From Bemisia tabaci (lineage: Eukaryota > Arthropoda > Insecta > Hemiptera > Aleyrodidae): a DNA stretch of 64,000 bases. The stretch is from positions 26,861,577 through 26,925,576 of the forward strand of contig NC_092800.1 in the NCBI RefSeq assembly GCF_918797505.1. The letters are read 5' to 3'. The notes under the pieces are model-generated. The model did no database searches and was not told the origin of the DNA. It saw nothing but the letters and a program-made list of their open reading frames with translations. Position 1 is the first letter of the stretch; each line of letters opens with the position of its first letter. Shown here piece after piece: positions 23,975 through 36,699 of the stretch. The position numbers and the translations under genes were made by a program.

Positions 23975-26379
23975 AATTCATGATCCTAACTAGCAAACGC
24001 ACGGGTGCGATGATATCAGTGCGAATGAAAAGATATAGTCCGAGCAAAGCGGCATATCTGCAGGTCCAGTCATTGAATTTAGGACAGAAAGCTCCCATGA
24101 TCGATTGTTTCTACATCCATCAGCTAAATTGTGTAAATGGATTCGACTGGTTACCGATGAAAAAACAAAATAAATGTCTCCCGGTCATGACGCCGTCTAT
24201 CATTCCTAGAGAAACATTTAGTGCAATTTTGGTCAGCGTCGCAAAGTATGCAAACAAATATTAGTTTTATCACTGAAAAACTGTCGTGTACACACCACCT
24301 AGTGCGACACACACCCCTCAAAAAAGCCCAAGCTTGCAAGAACGAGAACGAAGGTAAAGTAAGGGTTAAAAACAGAATATTAAGATGTTTAGGGGACAGA
24401 ACCGGAAAATTACACTGGTAAAAAAAACCTCTTGGTTCAAGAGTGCAGTTTCTTTGAAACAAGAGCTCAAGACTCTTAAATGCGGCAACAAGAAACTGCA
24501 CTCTTAAGTCAATGCACCGCGGCATTGGTCCAAGAGGTTTTTTTTTACCAGTTTATAAAAAAGAGTGGTCATTACTGAAAACAGGAATGATTTAAATTTG
24601 GCATCAAGAATTTGCTGCAAAGGGAAAGGATTTGCTGGGCTTTAATAAATAATTAAAACGCTTGAGTCAAGCGGATTTCTGATTGAAATGAGATATCCTC
24701 TGCTGTATTCAAGAAAAATTTCTTCTTTGTAACAAACTCAAGATCATTCCTGCTCTAATAACTTTTTTCACAACTTTTTGAAGAATTTAGTAGATACGAA
24801 GCATCCATGATACGGGATACAAATTTCTAATTTCCTTCTCTGATTTTTACAGTAAAACTAACAAAAATATTCCCTTGAAATTTTTCTGAAAAGATTCACG
24901 GAAAATTTAAATAAAAACTACCAGCCAATTTCCTTGTGACACAAAATTTAATACCCTCGAGGGTGGTTTCACGATAGCTGGAATAGTTTCGTCGCCGTAA
25001 CAGACAACACATTTTTCGGTATATTTTTAGTAGTAATGATAATTACTCTAATTTTGTTGCATTAATCTACACAGGGTTACGCGTTATCACGTTTTTCAAA
25101 GATTTATTCCTTCGCTTTTCAAGTTTAATATACAAATGGCCAAAAATGTGGTGTATGTTACGCTGACTTTTAACCGCGCAACAGACAACACATTTTCGGA
25201 ATTTACATAATATTAATTGATAGGTAGAGCAAAAAATCATTAGAAAGCGTTATTATAAGTAGCCCTTTGAAGATTAATGCGAAAAAATTTGAGTGATTAT
25301 CATTTTTACTAATTATGAACTGAGTTAAGCAGAAAGGAACCAACCCACATTTTGGAAAAAATTCAATTATGAGTGGTTTTGAACTCAACCACTGCTCTAC
25401 TATCTATCGCCGAAAATTCAAAGTTTTTGTTGGAGCAAATTTTGCAGAAATTGAACTTGAAGTTGATCGTTTACATTGAGTCTTATACAGGAACCAAACT
25501 TTAAACCTCTTTTTCTCGGTTCGATCCCGATGTGGCTTGGTTCCTTTCTGTTTAACTCCGTCCAAATATGACCGACAAATGTGTTGTCTCTAACGGTGAC
25601 AGAACTACCCCAAGTTATCGTGAAACCACCCCTGAGCAGAGGCGTACAACGTCGCAGCTTGAAAAATGCATTTTTCGACTGTGACAATTGATGTGCATTC
25701 ATTTTATCGAAGATTGTTTTATTATTTAACCAAAACAAGAAGTTGGCGGAAAACGACGATTCGAAGAGGGGAAATTCCGTCGCCGACGAAAATTTCATTG
25801 ACCCCTGACGACAATCAGATTTGGCAAGGTGGCGCCCGAGGGAGCCTGAGCGTTAAATCATCGGCGTGATGGGAATCTCGTCGCGGAGACAATTCGGTGA
25901 CGCGGGGATGTGGTGACGCAGTGATGTGACGGTCTACTTCCTTTTTCTGCACCCCTCCCCTGACCTTTCCCCCCTGGAGGGGCGAGCGAGGGGGGGGGGG
26001 GGCATTGATTCGTTATTCGTCGGAAAATCAACGTCTCCTATGCCACCGCAAGTCCCCAAGAACATGATCCCAAAACCCTCGTTTACCAACCAACCCCTTC
26101 ACCGTCACGGCGTTTTGTCACCGTCTATTTCTCGGTGGAGCTAGTCCACTTTTAGCTTTCCCCCGCCCCCCTCGCGCGCCCGCACCGCTGCGGGAGAAAG
26201 TTTCCGCCTTAAAAAGTTTACGGCGCTCGGCCAAAATTATTTTATCTCGTTTTATCTCGCCTTCATTTTTCAGAGTGGTTTTCTTTATCAATCGAATCCA
26301 TTTTTTCCCCTACTTGACTACCGGGATCGTTTTATTGATCCGACAAGTTCCCTCGCGGTGTCTATAAATCTGGGTACCA

Positions 26380-27520
26380 GATGCGCCCTTTCCAACCGTT
26401 CGACTCCCCCGATGTAACATGTACTATACTACATGCCCTTTTGCCTTATGGGTAATGACGCCATTCTGGTACACCCGGGAAAATTTGGAGATTGTTCTGC
26501 TCTTGGTTTTCGTAAACATTTTCGTGAAATGTTTTGCTTTTGACATAAGAATCTCGCACGGACGTATTACCTGGTTAAATTATTTTAGGGCCTCCTTATG
26601 CTTTAAATGCTTATATCCGAGGCAGTACTTTCAGATCGATTTGAAAATATTACGAACAGTCACGTGATCTCTTCATTTTAGTGACGTATTACTGTGCTAC
26701 TTTGTGATTGGTTCATTTTCTTAGCGCAGCATCGACACGTCAGCTGTTTGCGGCATTGAGCTGAAGGTTTAAGGTTATGTCATGGACCAACAAGAGAATG
26801 AATAAGGACCCCCAACTCCAGTTAGCGGAGACATCAGCGCTGCCTGGCAGATTGTTCACGCCGTGAATATGGGTCCAGCGCCGATGTCGCCGCTGGCCGG
26901 GACCCGCGCTTCCCCTCCCCGCCGCTGCGCTCCTCTTCACGCGCGCGCTCCTCTTCACGCGGCCGCGCTCCCCCCCCCCCTGTGCGCCCTACCTCGCGGC
27001 GTCGCGACGCCGCTGTCCGCTAGATCGCGTTGACGCACCAGCTTTAGACGTTCCGCCGCTCTTTCCCGTCGTCTGATTTACAGTGCATCCTTTATGTTTC
27101 CATGCACCACTTATCTTAACTCATCACCAAGCGCTTGTGCAAATTTCCAGATCTTCGCGGTCGACCTGAGGATTTGAAGGGTTTAACGGTTAAAGATTCT
27201 CACTTTAATTTAATTTCAATCTTCGTCAGTCTTCGGGTGTATAAACTGGTAATAATATGATTTGTCAAAGAAGCGCCCTCCAACGCTTTGGCGTTGGAAC
27301 TGCTTGTTTATTTTTTCGGAGAGGAAAAAGTCAAATTCATAGGTTTAAAACCCATACAGAACCGCTTACCAATAGAGAAGAGAAATCAAAGAAGTTCTCA
27401 AGAAATTATGTTGACCAGTTTTTCGAAGGAAAAGTAAAGTATGACAGGAAGTTTGCATAGGTGCAAATCTCTATTTGCATTTGAGGTGTGTGCATCGTTG
27501 CGCCCTTTCTATGCCAATTT
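26380..27520. other. Right-arm block without partner
   Basis: About 1.1 kb that the left arm replaces with about 580 unrelated bases (4560-5140). It includes a very GC-rich patch at 26860-27060 with CGCGCGCGCTCC and repeated CTCCTCTTCACGCG. Frames are open in the patch, but nothing recognisable is encoded. Confidence 0.5.
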
Positions 27521-28689
27521 TTCAATTCAAGAATAGATTTACGATCCTTCGTCAGGGAACAACTTTATACGAGCAGTATGAACGGATAGTTTAAACAACG
27601 GTACTCGGTACAGTTCGTATAAAACAAATCCTTCAATGTACGATTTAAAGCTCTTGTGCAGCACGAGCTTTTATGTATTTTCCAACTGTAAAGCATTTCA
27701 ACTTAACCTCTCAAAAATTTCATCTATCTCCACCATTTGTAACCGCATGAAACAATCCCTTAAAATTTTCTGCCGCAAACATTAATCATTCTAAAAATCA
27801 ATGATCACTGAAATCATTGTCAAAGCTGTTGTCGTACAAATCGCACTATTTGACAACGCTATGGCGATTCTATGCAGCTCTCCTGAATTCCGAGGTTTGT
27901 ACGGTCAACGCAAGCTTAACCACTGTGATGTTCCTCAAATTTCAGCCGGAATTTCTCAGGAACGATCCAGAAGACAGAAATATCTCAACCCGATCTCTAG
28001 CTATTCTTCTGTGCCAAGAGAAAACACCTTCCGTTGCCTATAATGGTCTCCCATAAAAAAATCCATTATTTTGCATACTTGGGAGTATTTTTCTCTGAAT
28101 TTTTAGGAGGATTTCATTCCTCCTTTAATCCAGTGAGTCAGATCATTCCTAGAAAAAGTATTCATAACTTTTCTAAAAAACGAAGTGCTTTTAGCGAGGC
28201 GAATTTGACAACAATCAAATGTTCATTGTTCGTACATCGCTTTTTTGCATAATAGTATTAGACCTCAAATAAATTCCAAATTTAAGAGGTTGCCCGAAAC
28301 TGGAGTAATATGCTGCCGATCTTAATGAAGGCCAAAAATCGCCTTCAAATGAGTGAATAGGCAAAATGATCCCCCGAGTGTTCGAATAGTTGCTCGAACA
28401 TAAAATCATGCCCCCGAACGGGATCAATATGCTACTTTGCCTAGGAGAAACAGCTTATGACCCTCTAGACTTTGCAAAATTTCTCTTAACAAAACACGCA
28501 GTTTCTGGGAAAGTTTTGAATAAGTTTCGTCTTATCTTTCATTATTACACCAAATGCAAATCCTCCATGTCTAAAACTATTAAGACCGGAAGCCAGGGCA
28601 CATGTGTTTTTGGACTCCCTCATTTTCGAATGTCTCGACTGATCTAAAAGACTCATTTCCCAGAACTGGATCAATAATCTACCGCGTCA

Positions 28690-29017
28690 GTACAGGCGGC
28701 TGTGAACCGCGAAATCAAAAAAGAGACAGTTATTAAGGTCATGTTGGAAACAAAAGCAAATTGGAACATGGTATATAGATATATAAGGTTAGTTTTAGAA
28801 ACTAGAAATAAGGTAACAAATAATAGGATGCCAACCCCCACACAAACCGAAGTAGTAGCCACGGCTGGTTCCGGTCTCCTAGAAAATAGATAAATTATAC
28901 TGTAATTACTTACATTTAAGATTATTGAAGTGTATTGTTAATTTCTGATTTTTGAGTACCATTTATAATGATCGTGTAATAACTATTTTCTTTGAATAAA
29001 AAAAAAAAAAAAAAAAA
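28690..29017 (+). mobile_element. 5'-truncated LINE copy with poly(A), right arm only
   Basis: A 328-bp insertion ending in an A-run, flanked by TCTACCGCGTCA on both sides (28678-28689 and 29018-29029). The left arm at about 3390-3405 has the single empty copy. The + strand translates in one frame (28702-28893) to the last 63 or so residues of an ORF2-like protein with ETKANWNMVYRYIRLVLETR, then a stop and 3' UTR. Such tails end R1/jockey-type polymerases, which is family knowledge. A long duplication, truncation and poly(A) are the signature of target-primed reverse transcription. Confidence 0.85.
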
Positions 29018-29125
29018 TCTACCGCGTCAAGAAAAAGCACTGTATAAATATTACCATGTTGCCAAATTTCTCAAGATCAAATATCAATTTATTTGAGAAA
29101 ATTATGTTTTCTCTCCTTGAAATTT

Positions 29126-29130
<5 letters not shown>

Positions 29131-29163
<33 letters not shown>
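29131..29163. repeat. Poly(T) run, right arm only
   Basis: About 33 T in a row where the left arm (near 3280) has only a short run. This may be slippage or an assembly error. Confidence 0.8.
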
Positions 29164-29166
<3 letters not shown>

Positions 29167-32066
29167 TCATTTCCAAATCGTTTTCTCTGAAAAATTCAAA
29201 GTAGAATAGTCACAAGTTTCCCCGAAAATTATTTTTCTATCATGAAAAACATAGCAGCGTCTAAAAGCTCATACGACATTCTTTCCGAGAACGGCAGTAT
29301 GATAAAGTCTCTTTTCGTCGAATCGGATGGAAATAAGTCCAGCAGCTTGGAGCTTCTTCGAATGCCGCCCTAACAATAATATTTTGACGTGAGCTGAGAC
29401 TGAAGAAAGTCAGGAAATTTTGATTAAGAAACGAAAATCGCATTCTTGCTGCTGTTTTCTGTGTATGCCTCCGTCTTTCTAATCCTCTCAGTTCCCCTTA
29501 GTTTGCCCATTGCCGCGCTTGACGAGGGCGAAAAATCGCCTTCAAATGAGCGCATAGGCAAAATGATCTCCTGAGTGTTCGAATAGTTGCTCAAAAATAA
29601 CTAGTGATGAATTGGATCATGCTAACAGTTTTCTTGCCGTGCTAGAGGTGTTTGTTGTGTTAGCCTGTGGACGTTGCCATATTTCGTTTGATAAAAACGA
29701 ATTCGTATATTATCTCTCAATTATACCGATTTGTTTGTCCACAATTTAATCTGAAGTAACTCTCGGCCCGAAGAGAGGATATTCATACTTCGTCTGCTAA
29801 AAAATAAACTTTTCCTGGGAGAAATTTGTCCTGTCCCGGTGTCTATACTTTGGAATGATATGAAATATATTTTAAATTGCTTCTTAATTAATAGCATGCG
29901 TTTGACAAGTCTTTAAACCATCCGAATGGAAATTTTGCGAAAATGAAAGGCATGAAGTGAAAATTTGGCCTTAAATATGGCGGCGGAACGGGCTGAAGAC
30001 ATCGGACGAAACTTTTAAACAAACCTGAGAGTTATTTTTAACCGAAAGGCGCGTTTTCAGCGCTCAATTTTGGATTTTCGAAAAAATTCTAAAACGGCCA
30101 CCCTGGGAAGCTTTGGCAGTATCCAAAGTTCTCACGTCGTTTTCACTCAGCACGAAATTCTGCCATATATCCAAAGTGAAAATGTCGTATCTTCATTCAA
30201 CATTTTTTCGATATTTCTCTGACAAAATACTCCCTAGTAGCAAGATTCACTTCCCTTTCCTAACAAACGTATAAGGAATTAATAACGGTTATATAAGCAC
30301 CATTTTAACTAAAGTTTATATATCGTGTATATAAGTTTTATATAAAATGCCCATGAAAATAATTATTCATATTTTCAGAAGATTAACGTTTATATAAAAT
30401 TTATATAATTGAGGAAGGGTTTTTATACATTTTTTTTTATACGCATATTATCCTTTTGCTTAATTTGCTTAATATAACTGTTATATAAATGACCTGAATG
30501 CCTTAACGTAAACCTATCTCATTTTCATGAATGATGATGATGATCCCATTTCAATGAACACCCTCGACTCTCAGACTGCGTGGGATAGGTATTACTAGAA
30601 ATATTAGTGGCTCCGAGACGAGTTAAAAGGGGATAATTCGGCACATTTAATGGAGGTACGGTTTTTCGCTGTGGACGGCAGAGCAGGGTGTCTACACGTC
30701 CGAAATTTCCGGAAAGTCCGGAAATAGCACTGATTTTTTAAGGGCGGTCCGGAAGTACTGAAAAAGTGCGGAAATTCCGCAAGACGGTCCGAAATTTTTC
30801 CATCATTTTTGTCACAATTTAAGCGAGAAATTCAAATTTTTGAAATTTTTCGAATTTCGTCAAATGAGGGCACTGAAAAAGTACTGAATTTTTCCGTTGA
30901 GGAGGTATCGAATTCTCGGAAATGTACTGGAAAAGCACTGTAAAAGTACTGACTTTCGGTCAGCCTGTTTTGGTAGACACCTGCAGAATTACGGAAAAGC
31001 CTCTTTTCGTCGAATCGGACGGCAATAAGTCCGGCAGCTTGGAGCTCGTCCGGGGAGCGTCCCCACACTAATTATTTTGACGTGAGCGGGGAGTGAAGGA
31101 AGTCCAGAAACGTTGATTAAGGATGAGCCGACGGTGTTGCCGAACCGGGGCCGAAAATCGGTTTTTCGTGAGCGCGCCGAAGTGCGAAGGCGGGAGATTC
31201 GGCGGGGCCGTAAGTCAGATGCAGGATCGCGAGCCTCGAGTTGAGGTTTTTTGATGGGATGAGCTACGACCGCGTCATGGTGTGTTGTTGGTCTGACAGG
31301 CCCCGGTTTTGAGTTCGTCGGCGAGGGCCCCGAGGGCGGCGCATTCCGCGATCCGTCGGGAATTTCAGCAAAATATCCCGCGAAATCCCGTCGTCCCATC
31401 GGAATTCACACCAGCAAGCTCTCGCGAACGGAGCGGGTTTCTTATTTTATTTGTATGTATCTTTGTCGCAGGCAAATACGAGTGGTAAAATCCAGGCTTG
31501 TCGTCAAATGCCTAGGTAAATAGTCAAAATTGGACTTATTTATGCTAAAAGGAAGTATGTGCAAGTGGAGAGATGGGGTGTGCTCGTGCAAACTGCATAA
31601 GCAACAATGTAAAAGCGGATATAGTTCCTTTTGAGAAAATGGAAAAGCGGGACTTTACATTAAATCAAAAGGAACTGAGCGCTAACTCGTGAGCCGTGGG
31701 CATGTGACAAGAGCGTTGTGGACAGGGCTCATGAGTTAAAGCGTCCCGCCACCGATCTCTCCGTCGTGCCCCGTCTCGATAGTTGGGCCGCTGACGTCAC
31801 TGGCGCTTTTAAATTCCTATATTCATTCTTATGACCCTCAACTAACGAGCACAGCACACCCCATCTTTCCACTTGCACTTAGTTCCATTTAGCATAAAGA
31901 CGTCCGAGTGTTCTTACTTAGATTGAAATTTTGACTGTTTTCCTAATTTTAGAAAAAATAATTAATTGCTGAAGAAACATAAAATATTGCCTCTTAAAGC
32001 GACCGAGATGGATTTCTGGCGAAGATCAGTCGGAATCTCGAGGAGGGATCACGTCCGGAAGAAAGA

Positions 32067-32337
32067 GTGCGTGAGATCATAAACGCCGAGCAGAACATGG
32101 TGCATGAAATTATGACCAAACAGCTTGTCCATGGCCATGCTCAACGAATGGCGGATGACAGATTGCCTAAGAAGATATTGGATTGGGTTCCTACTGGGAG
32201 GAGAAGCAGGGGACGTCCAGCAAAATCGTGGACAGGTGGCATTCAAGATGAAATCACAAGATGACATTTACCAGATGACCTTTGGATCAATAGACAAGAA
32301 TGGCGATTAGGTGTCGTAGAGCGCCCGGGCGCGCTAT
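32067..32337 (+). pseudogene. LINE reverse-transcriptase C-terminal fragment (right arm)
   Basis: Partner of the fragment at 240-512, now on the + strand. The frame with GHAQRMADDRLPKK ends at 32264, and a shifted frame carries the terminal WRLGVVERPGAL before a stop at about 32337. It is followed by ATGTATGTATATATTAA. The reverse-transcriptase core is missing. A third trace of the same tail lies at 36553-36612. Confidence 0.6.
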
Positions 32338-32575
32338 AAAAACGATTTGAATGTATGTATATATTAATTGCTATTGGATTTTTAGGAAAATGCCTTTAAG
32401 GTGATTCGATGGACGCCATATTTTGTGTCATAACGACATGCAATATATCGCATCGATTGTTTCCATTTTTTCAGCTACTCGTCATTTTTTTCGAATTTTG
32501 AGATCGCAATTCAGTTGTCAGGAGACTGAAAAATTCACCGAATCGATTCACTCCGTGGTAAAAATTGGCGGTAGA

Positions 32576-32919
32576 ATCTGTGCTCCAAAATACCATAGAC
32601 CTACAGCCGGCTGTAAGATTTCCAATTGCTTCTATAGCCGGCTCTATAATTACTTATGACCTTTTATAGCCGATGGCGATTAAGCAACAGCCAGGCGATA
32701 AAGTGTATGCTAAACGTTACTAATTACGGACTTAGTGAGTTTTTGGAACACTGCTCTCTTTCTGGGCCGTAGTATCTTGATTTATTTTGCGAGGAAAGCT
32801 CCGTACTTTTGAAAGATGCCTGCCATTCCTAACATGTTGGAGCGTCTTCAATTTCGTGTGATACTGTGCAATACCTCTGTTGTGAAATAGTTGCTTCAAG
32901 CACTGTGGCACGCTGCAGC
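32576..32919. other. Intronic DNA beyond the right arm
   Basis: Contains two copies of a motif with ATAGCCGGCT (32603 and 32635) that look like a dispersed repeat. No gene is supported. Confidence 0.4.
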
Positions 32920-33045
32920 GCGGCGGGCGGGCAGCCAGCGCGAAACGCGCATTGGCGCCTACAAACCTAACAGGGATACTTCACGCATTGCGCAATGCGT
33001 GAAGTATCCCTGTTAGGTTTGTAGGCGCCAGTGCGTCGCCGCTCC
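32920..33045. repeat. Perfect-palindrome hairpin repeat
   Basis: The core 32954-33029 is a perfect 76-base palindrome with centre ATTGC/GCAAT. It contains GGCGCCTACAAACCTAACAG and its complement. GC-rich arms extend it imperfectly on both sides. Same family as 18442-18609. The transcript would fold into a hairpin of miRNA-precursor length, but no expression evidence exists here. Confidence 0.85.
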
Positions 33046-33381
33046 GCTTTGTGTTAGACTTTAATATTTAATCTCGCGGATTCAGCGTTTTTCAACTCAT
33101 GATTTTGAAATGTTTGCACATCCTGTATGGATTATTCTCATTTTAATTGATGAAAAAAAATATGGATTAAAGGAAAATATAATGTGTAAGATCAATCCCT
33201 GCAAGAAGAAACCTGCACGTTTTAAATTATTTGCGGAAAAGTTGCGCTTTTTGAACTGCGTGTTTCTCGGTTTCTGAATTACTTTTTCGCGTTTTCAATG
33301 TACGCATTGAGTTCCACGCGTCATTCACATTCCGAAAAATGTGTTCGAAAAGTTGAAATTCATTCATGGTTTAGTGACCCA
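33046..33381. other. Unassigned intronic DNA
   Basis: AT-rich, no recognisable feature. Confidence 0.3.
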
Positions 33382-34312
<931 letters not shown>

Positions 34313-34466
34313 TAGAGTCCAGACTCTTAAAAACATCGACAAGAAAAAATACTCTTGATTTAATCAGATTAAAGGTTAAATAAAAAACCAAGCCTCTTAA
34401 TTTGAGCGGATTTCCTTTTGATTTAAGCTTAAATCCGATTGAATCAAGAGTCCTTTTTCTTGTCAA

Positions 34467-35612
34467 CACTGAAAAAAATCGTTGGGATGTATCAAACCAA
34501 TAAGTTGTGTTGAGCTATGTTGTGTTGATTGAAGTATACGAGTTGCATTAAATTGACACTACGAAGTTGGGTCAGGAGGCTTTGTGTTGGCGCAACACAA
34601 TATTGTGTCATTTCAACCCAATTTTTCTTGAGTCAACACGGCTACTGTTGGCATGAATGAACACAATTTTTTGTAATGAGAGAACACAACTGATTGTCTC
34701 GAATTGAGAAAACGATTTTCTCGTATCAAGAAATCTTCATTGTGATACAATAACACAATAAAGTTTCTCAAATTGAGAGAACAATTAATTTGAATCAAGA
34801 AATCGTAGCTTTAACTTGATACAATGCCGTGTAGATCTTGGAGCAAACGAGGTGCCTTATAGCCAAAAGTTACTTTGGAGCCGAATAAATTCTACATACC
34901 ACCAATACTATTTTATTCAAATATTTTGACATATTTTATTTTCTTTATATTTATCTCAATCTACTTTATTTTATTTTGTTTCTTTATACTAGTTACCATA
35001 TATTTATTCATTTTTTGTTTTATTTCATTTTATTTATTTTTTATAAATTTATTTTTCTTAATTTTACTTCTTCCTTTGAAACTGCATAGAAATTTCCGAG
35101 AATATCATTGCTTTCAAACATGGAATTGGCGCTGAGGACGCTTATGAACGCTTAGTTACCCCACCATGTAAAGAGAGTTTCCGGAACTCCACTGCAGCGG
35201 CACTTGGGCGATCGCGGGGTTAAGTAACATCGGGCGTAGTTAGTACTTAGATGGGAGACCGTTTGGGAACGACCGTGATGCGGATAATTGTATAGAGATT
35301 TAATATCGCTCACGTGACGATAGGATGCCTCGGCACCAAATCCATTTAAGTTCCGTATTTAATCCTGTAACTTTTCACCTTTGCTTCAAGCTTTTTTTTT
35401 TTTTTCCAATGTAGGTTGTGTTGATTTAACACAACTACTTTCTTTGACTTGACCCAACTCAGAGTGTTAAGTGGTGACAACCTGTCTACTTGATCTGACA
35501 CAACTATTTTCTTGATTTAACACTACGTTGTGTTCTGTAAAAATGGCCAATCCAACAGTTGTGCCAACCCAACACAACTCTGTGTTGATTTGACACCCCC
35601 CTTTTTTCGGTG
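34467..35612. mobile_element. CACTGAAAAAAATCG...TTTTTTCGGTG element
   Basis: A 1146-bp non-coding insertion in the MITE at 34288-35661. It has CACTGAAAAAA and TTTTTTCGGTG ends and AA on both sides. Flanking regions are rich in TTGTGTTG and CAACACAA motifs in both orientations. The middle holds an AT-rich stretch (34900-35080, mostly T and A) and a 5S-rRNA-like fragment. Confidence 0.7.
35206..35286 (+). pseudogene. 5S-rRNA-like fragment
   Basis: Contains GGGTTAAGTAACATCGGGCG, then TTAGTACTTAGATGGGAGAC and GTTTGGGAACGACCGTG. These match the 3' two-thirds of animal 5S rRNA, including the internal A-box and C-box promoter parts. The 5' third is missing or unrecognisable. It could be a 5S pseudogene or the head of a 5S-derived SINE carried inside the DNA element. 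A functional gene is unlikely. Confidence 0.75.
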
Positions 35613-35679
35613 AATGTTTTCATGAGTCTAGACTCTAGATCCAATGTGTTTTTTTCCAGTGTACATCAAACAGGTGAGA

Positions 35680-36195
35680 TAGATCGTATTCGATCCATTA
35701 AACGGGCGAGATTGTATCGAAATCGATTGGTTCAAAACATAGACATAGCTTCAAAAGTCAATTGAGTAATCTGACGGAACGGGTTTTTGTGATAGAGTTT
35801 TTATTCGTCAGAGTACTAATTGGCCAAGAGCAGTGAAATTGCTTCGAAATTTCTCATTTTCAGCTAACCTGACAAATATCTTCAAATTTTGGTTTGAGGT
35901 TGTGTTCTATTGTCTCTAACCAAACGATACATCGTATCACCGTCGAATACGATCCATTCGATCGCTATCGATTGCTTCAGCATGTAAACACAGCCTCAAA
36001 AGTCAATTTAGAGATCTGAGTGAACGGGTCCTTTGTGACAGATTTTTTTCCCTTTGAGCCTAATGGTAATGAAAAGTAAAATTGTTAGGAATTTTCTCAT
36101 TTTCAGCTTTTTTAACTTTAGACCAAACATTTTCTTTTATGGTTATGTTTTGTGCTATTGTTTTGAATCAAACGATACATCGAACCACTTTCGAA
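35680..36195. repeat. Two diverged ~255-bp tandem copies
   Basis: Segments from about 35683 and 35937 share a CAAAAGTCAATT block, an ACGGGT block, a TTTCTCATTTTCAGCT block and a final CAAACGATACATCG in the same order. Clearly diverged, non-coding. Confidence 0.65.
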
Positions 36196-36552
36196 TACGA
36201 TCCAAAAGCGAATTTTTCAGGAGACGATAAAAACTGTGTAACGGCCCGAAAAAGACACGGTAAGAAAAAGTAACCAAAATTGAGTGAAAATGGGAATTAA
36301 AACGCGCATTAACACAAGCTTCTGGTTAATTTTTTGGGTTTTAGTTTGCGCTGTGTCAAATCGAACAAATCTCTGGGTTGAAGTGACCAAATCTTTGTGT
36401 TGAAAATCTGCGACCTCGTCACAAATTCGGCTCGGGCTGTTAGGATCGAACCTGGGTCACATGAATCAAATTCCAATGCGCTTGCCATTCTTAAGTCGCA
36501 ACTTCTGACTGGTATCAAAACGACTCCCTGATGACCTGTGGGAGGACCGAGT

Positions 36553-36612
36553 TTTGTGGCGATTAGGCGTCGCAGAGCGCCAGAGAGCGCTGTAGAGCGA
36601 CTCTCATGTATG
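36553..36612 (+). pseudogene. Terminal scrap of the same LINE family
   Basis: GTGGCGATTAGGCGTCGCAG followed by GCGCTGTAG and ATGTATGTA matches the last codons and 3' tail of the LINE fragments at 240-512 and 32067-32337. Confidence 0.5.
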
Positions 36613-36699
36613 TATCAAAACGACATTAATTTAGCGAGAAACTCCCCCCATCCCAGATGTTAGAGAGTAACATATAGTTTTGGTTGATTTAACCAAGAA

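Larger units (their letters stand above)
19348..32575. repeat. Right arm of giant inverted duplication
   Basis: Reverse complement of 1-13314, with substitutions and indels throughout. Insertions present only here include a TIR element at about 20527-21054, a block of about 1.1 kb at 26380-27520, a LINE fragment at 28690-29017, a T-run at 29131-29163 and a block at about 30230-30655. No host gene is recognised. Partner copies of left-arm features are at 22935-23180 (CTGCCGTG MITE), 23570-23665 (minisatellite), 24414-24552 (ACTGGTAAA MITE), 31532-31905 (GGACGTATTTAT MITE) and 30989-31399 (open GC-rich stretch). Confidence 0.95.

Noticed and set aside
26740..26958. Arg/Gly-rich 72-codon frame
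   Set aside because: Falls in a CpG-rich right-arm block and has no family likeness or partner in the left arm.
35206..35286. Functional 5S rRNA gene
   Set aside because: Lacks the 5' third and the closing stem, and sits inside a transposable element.
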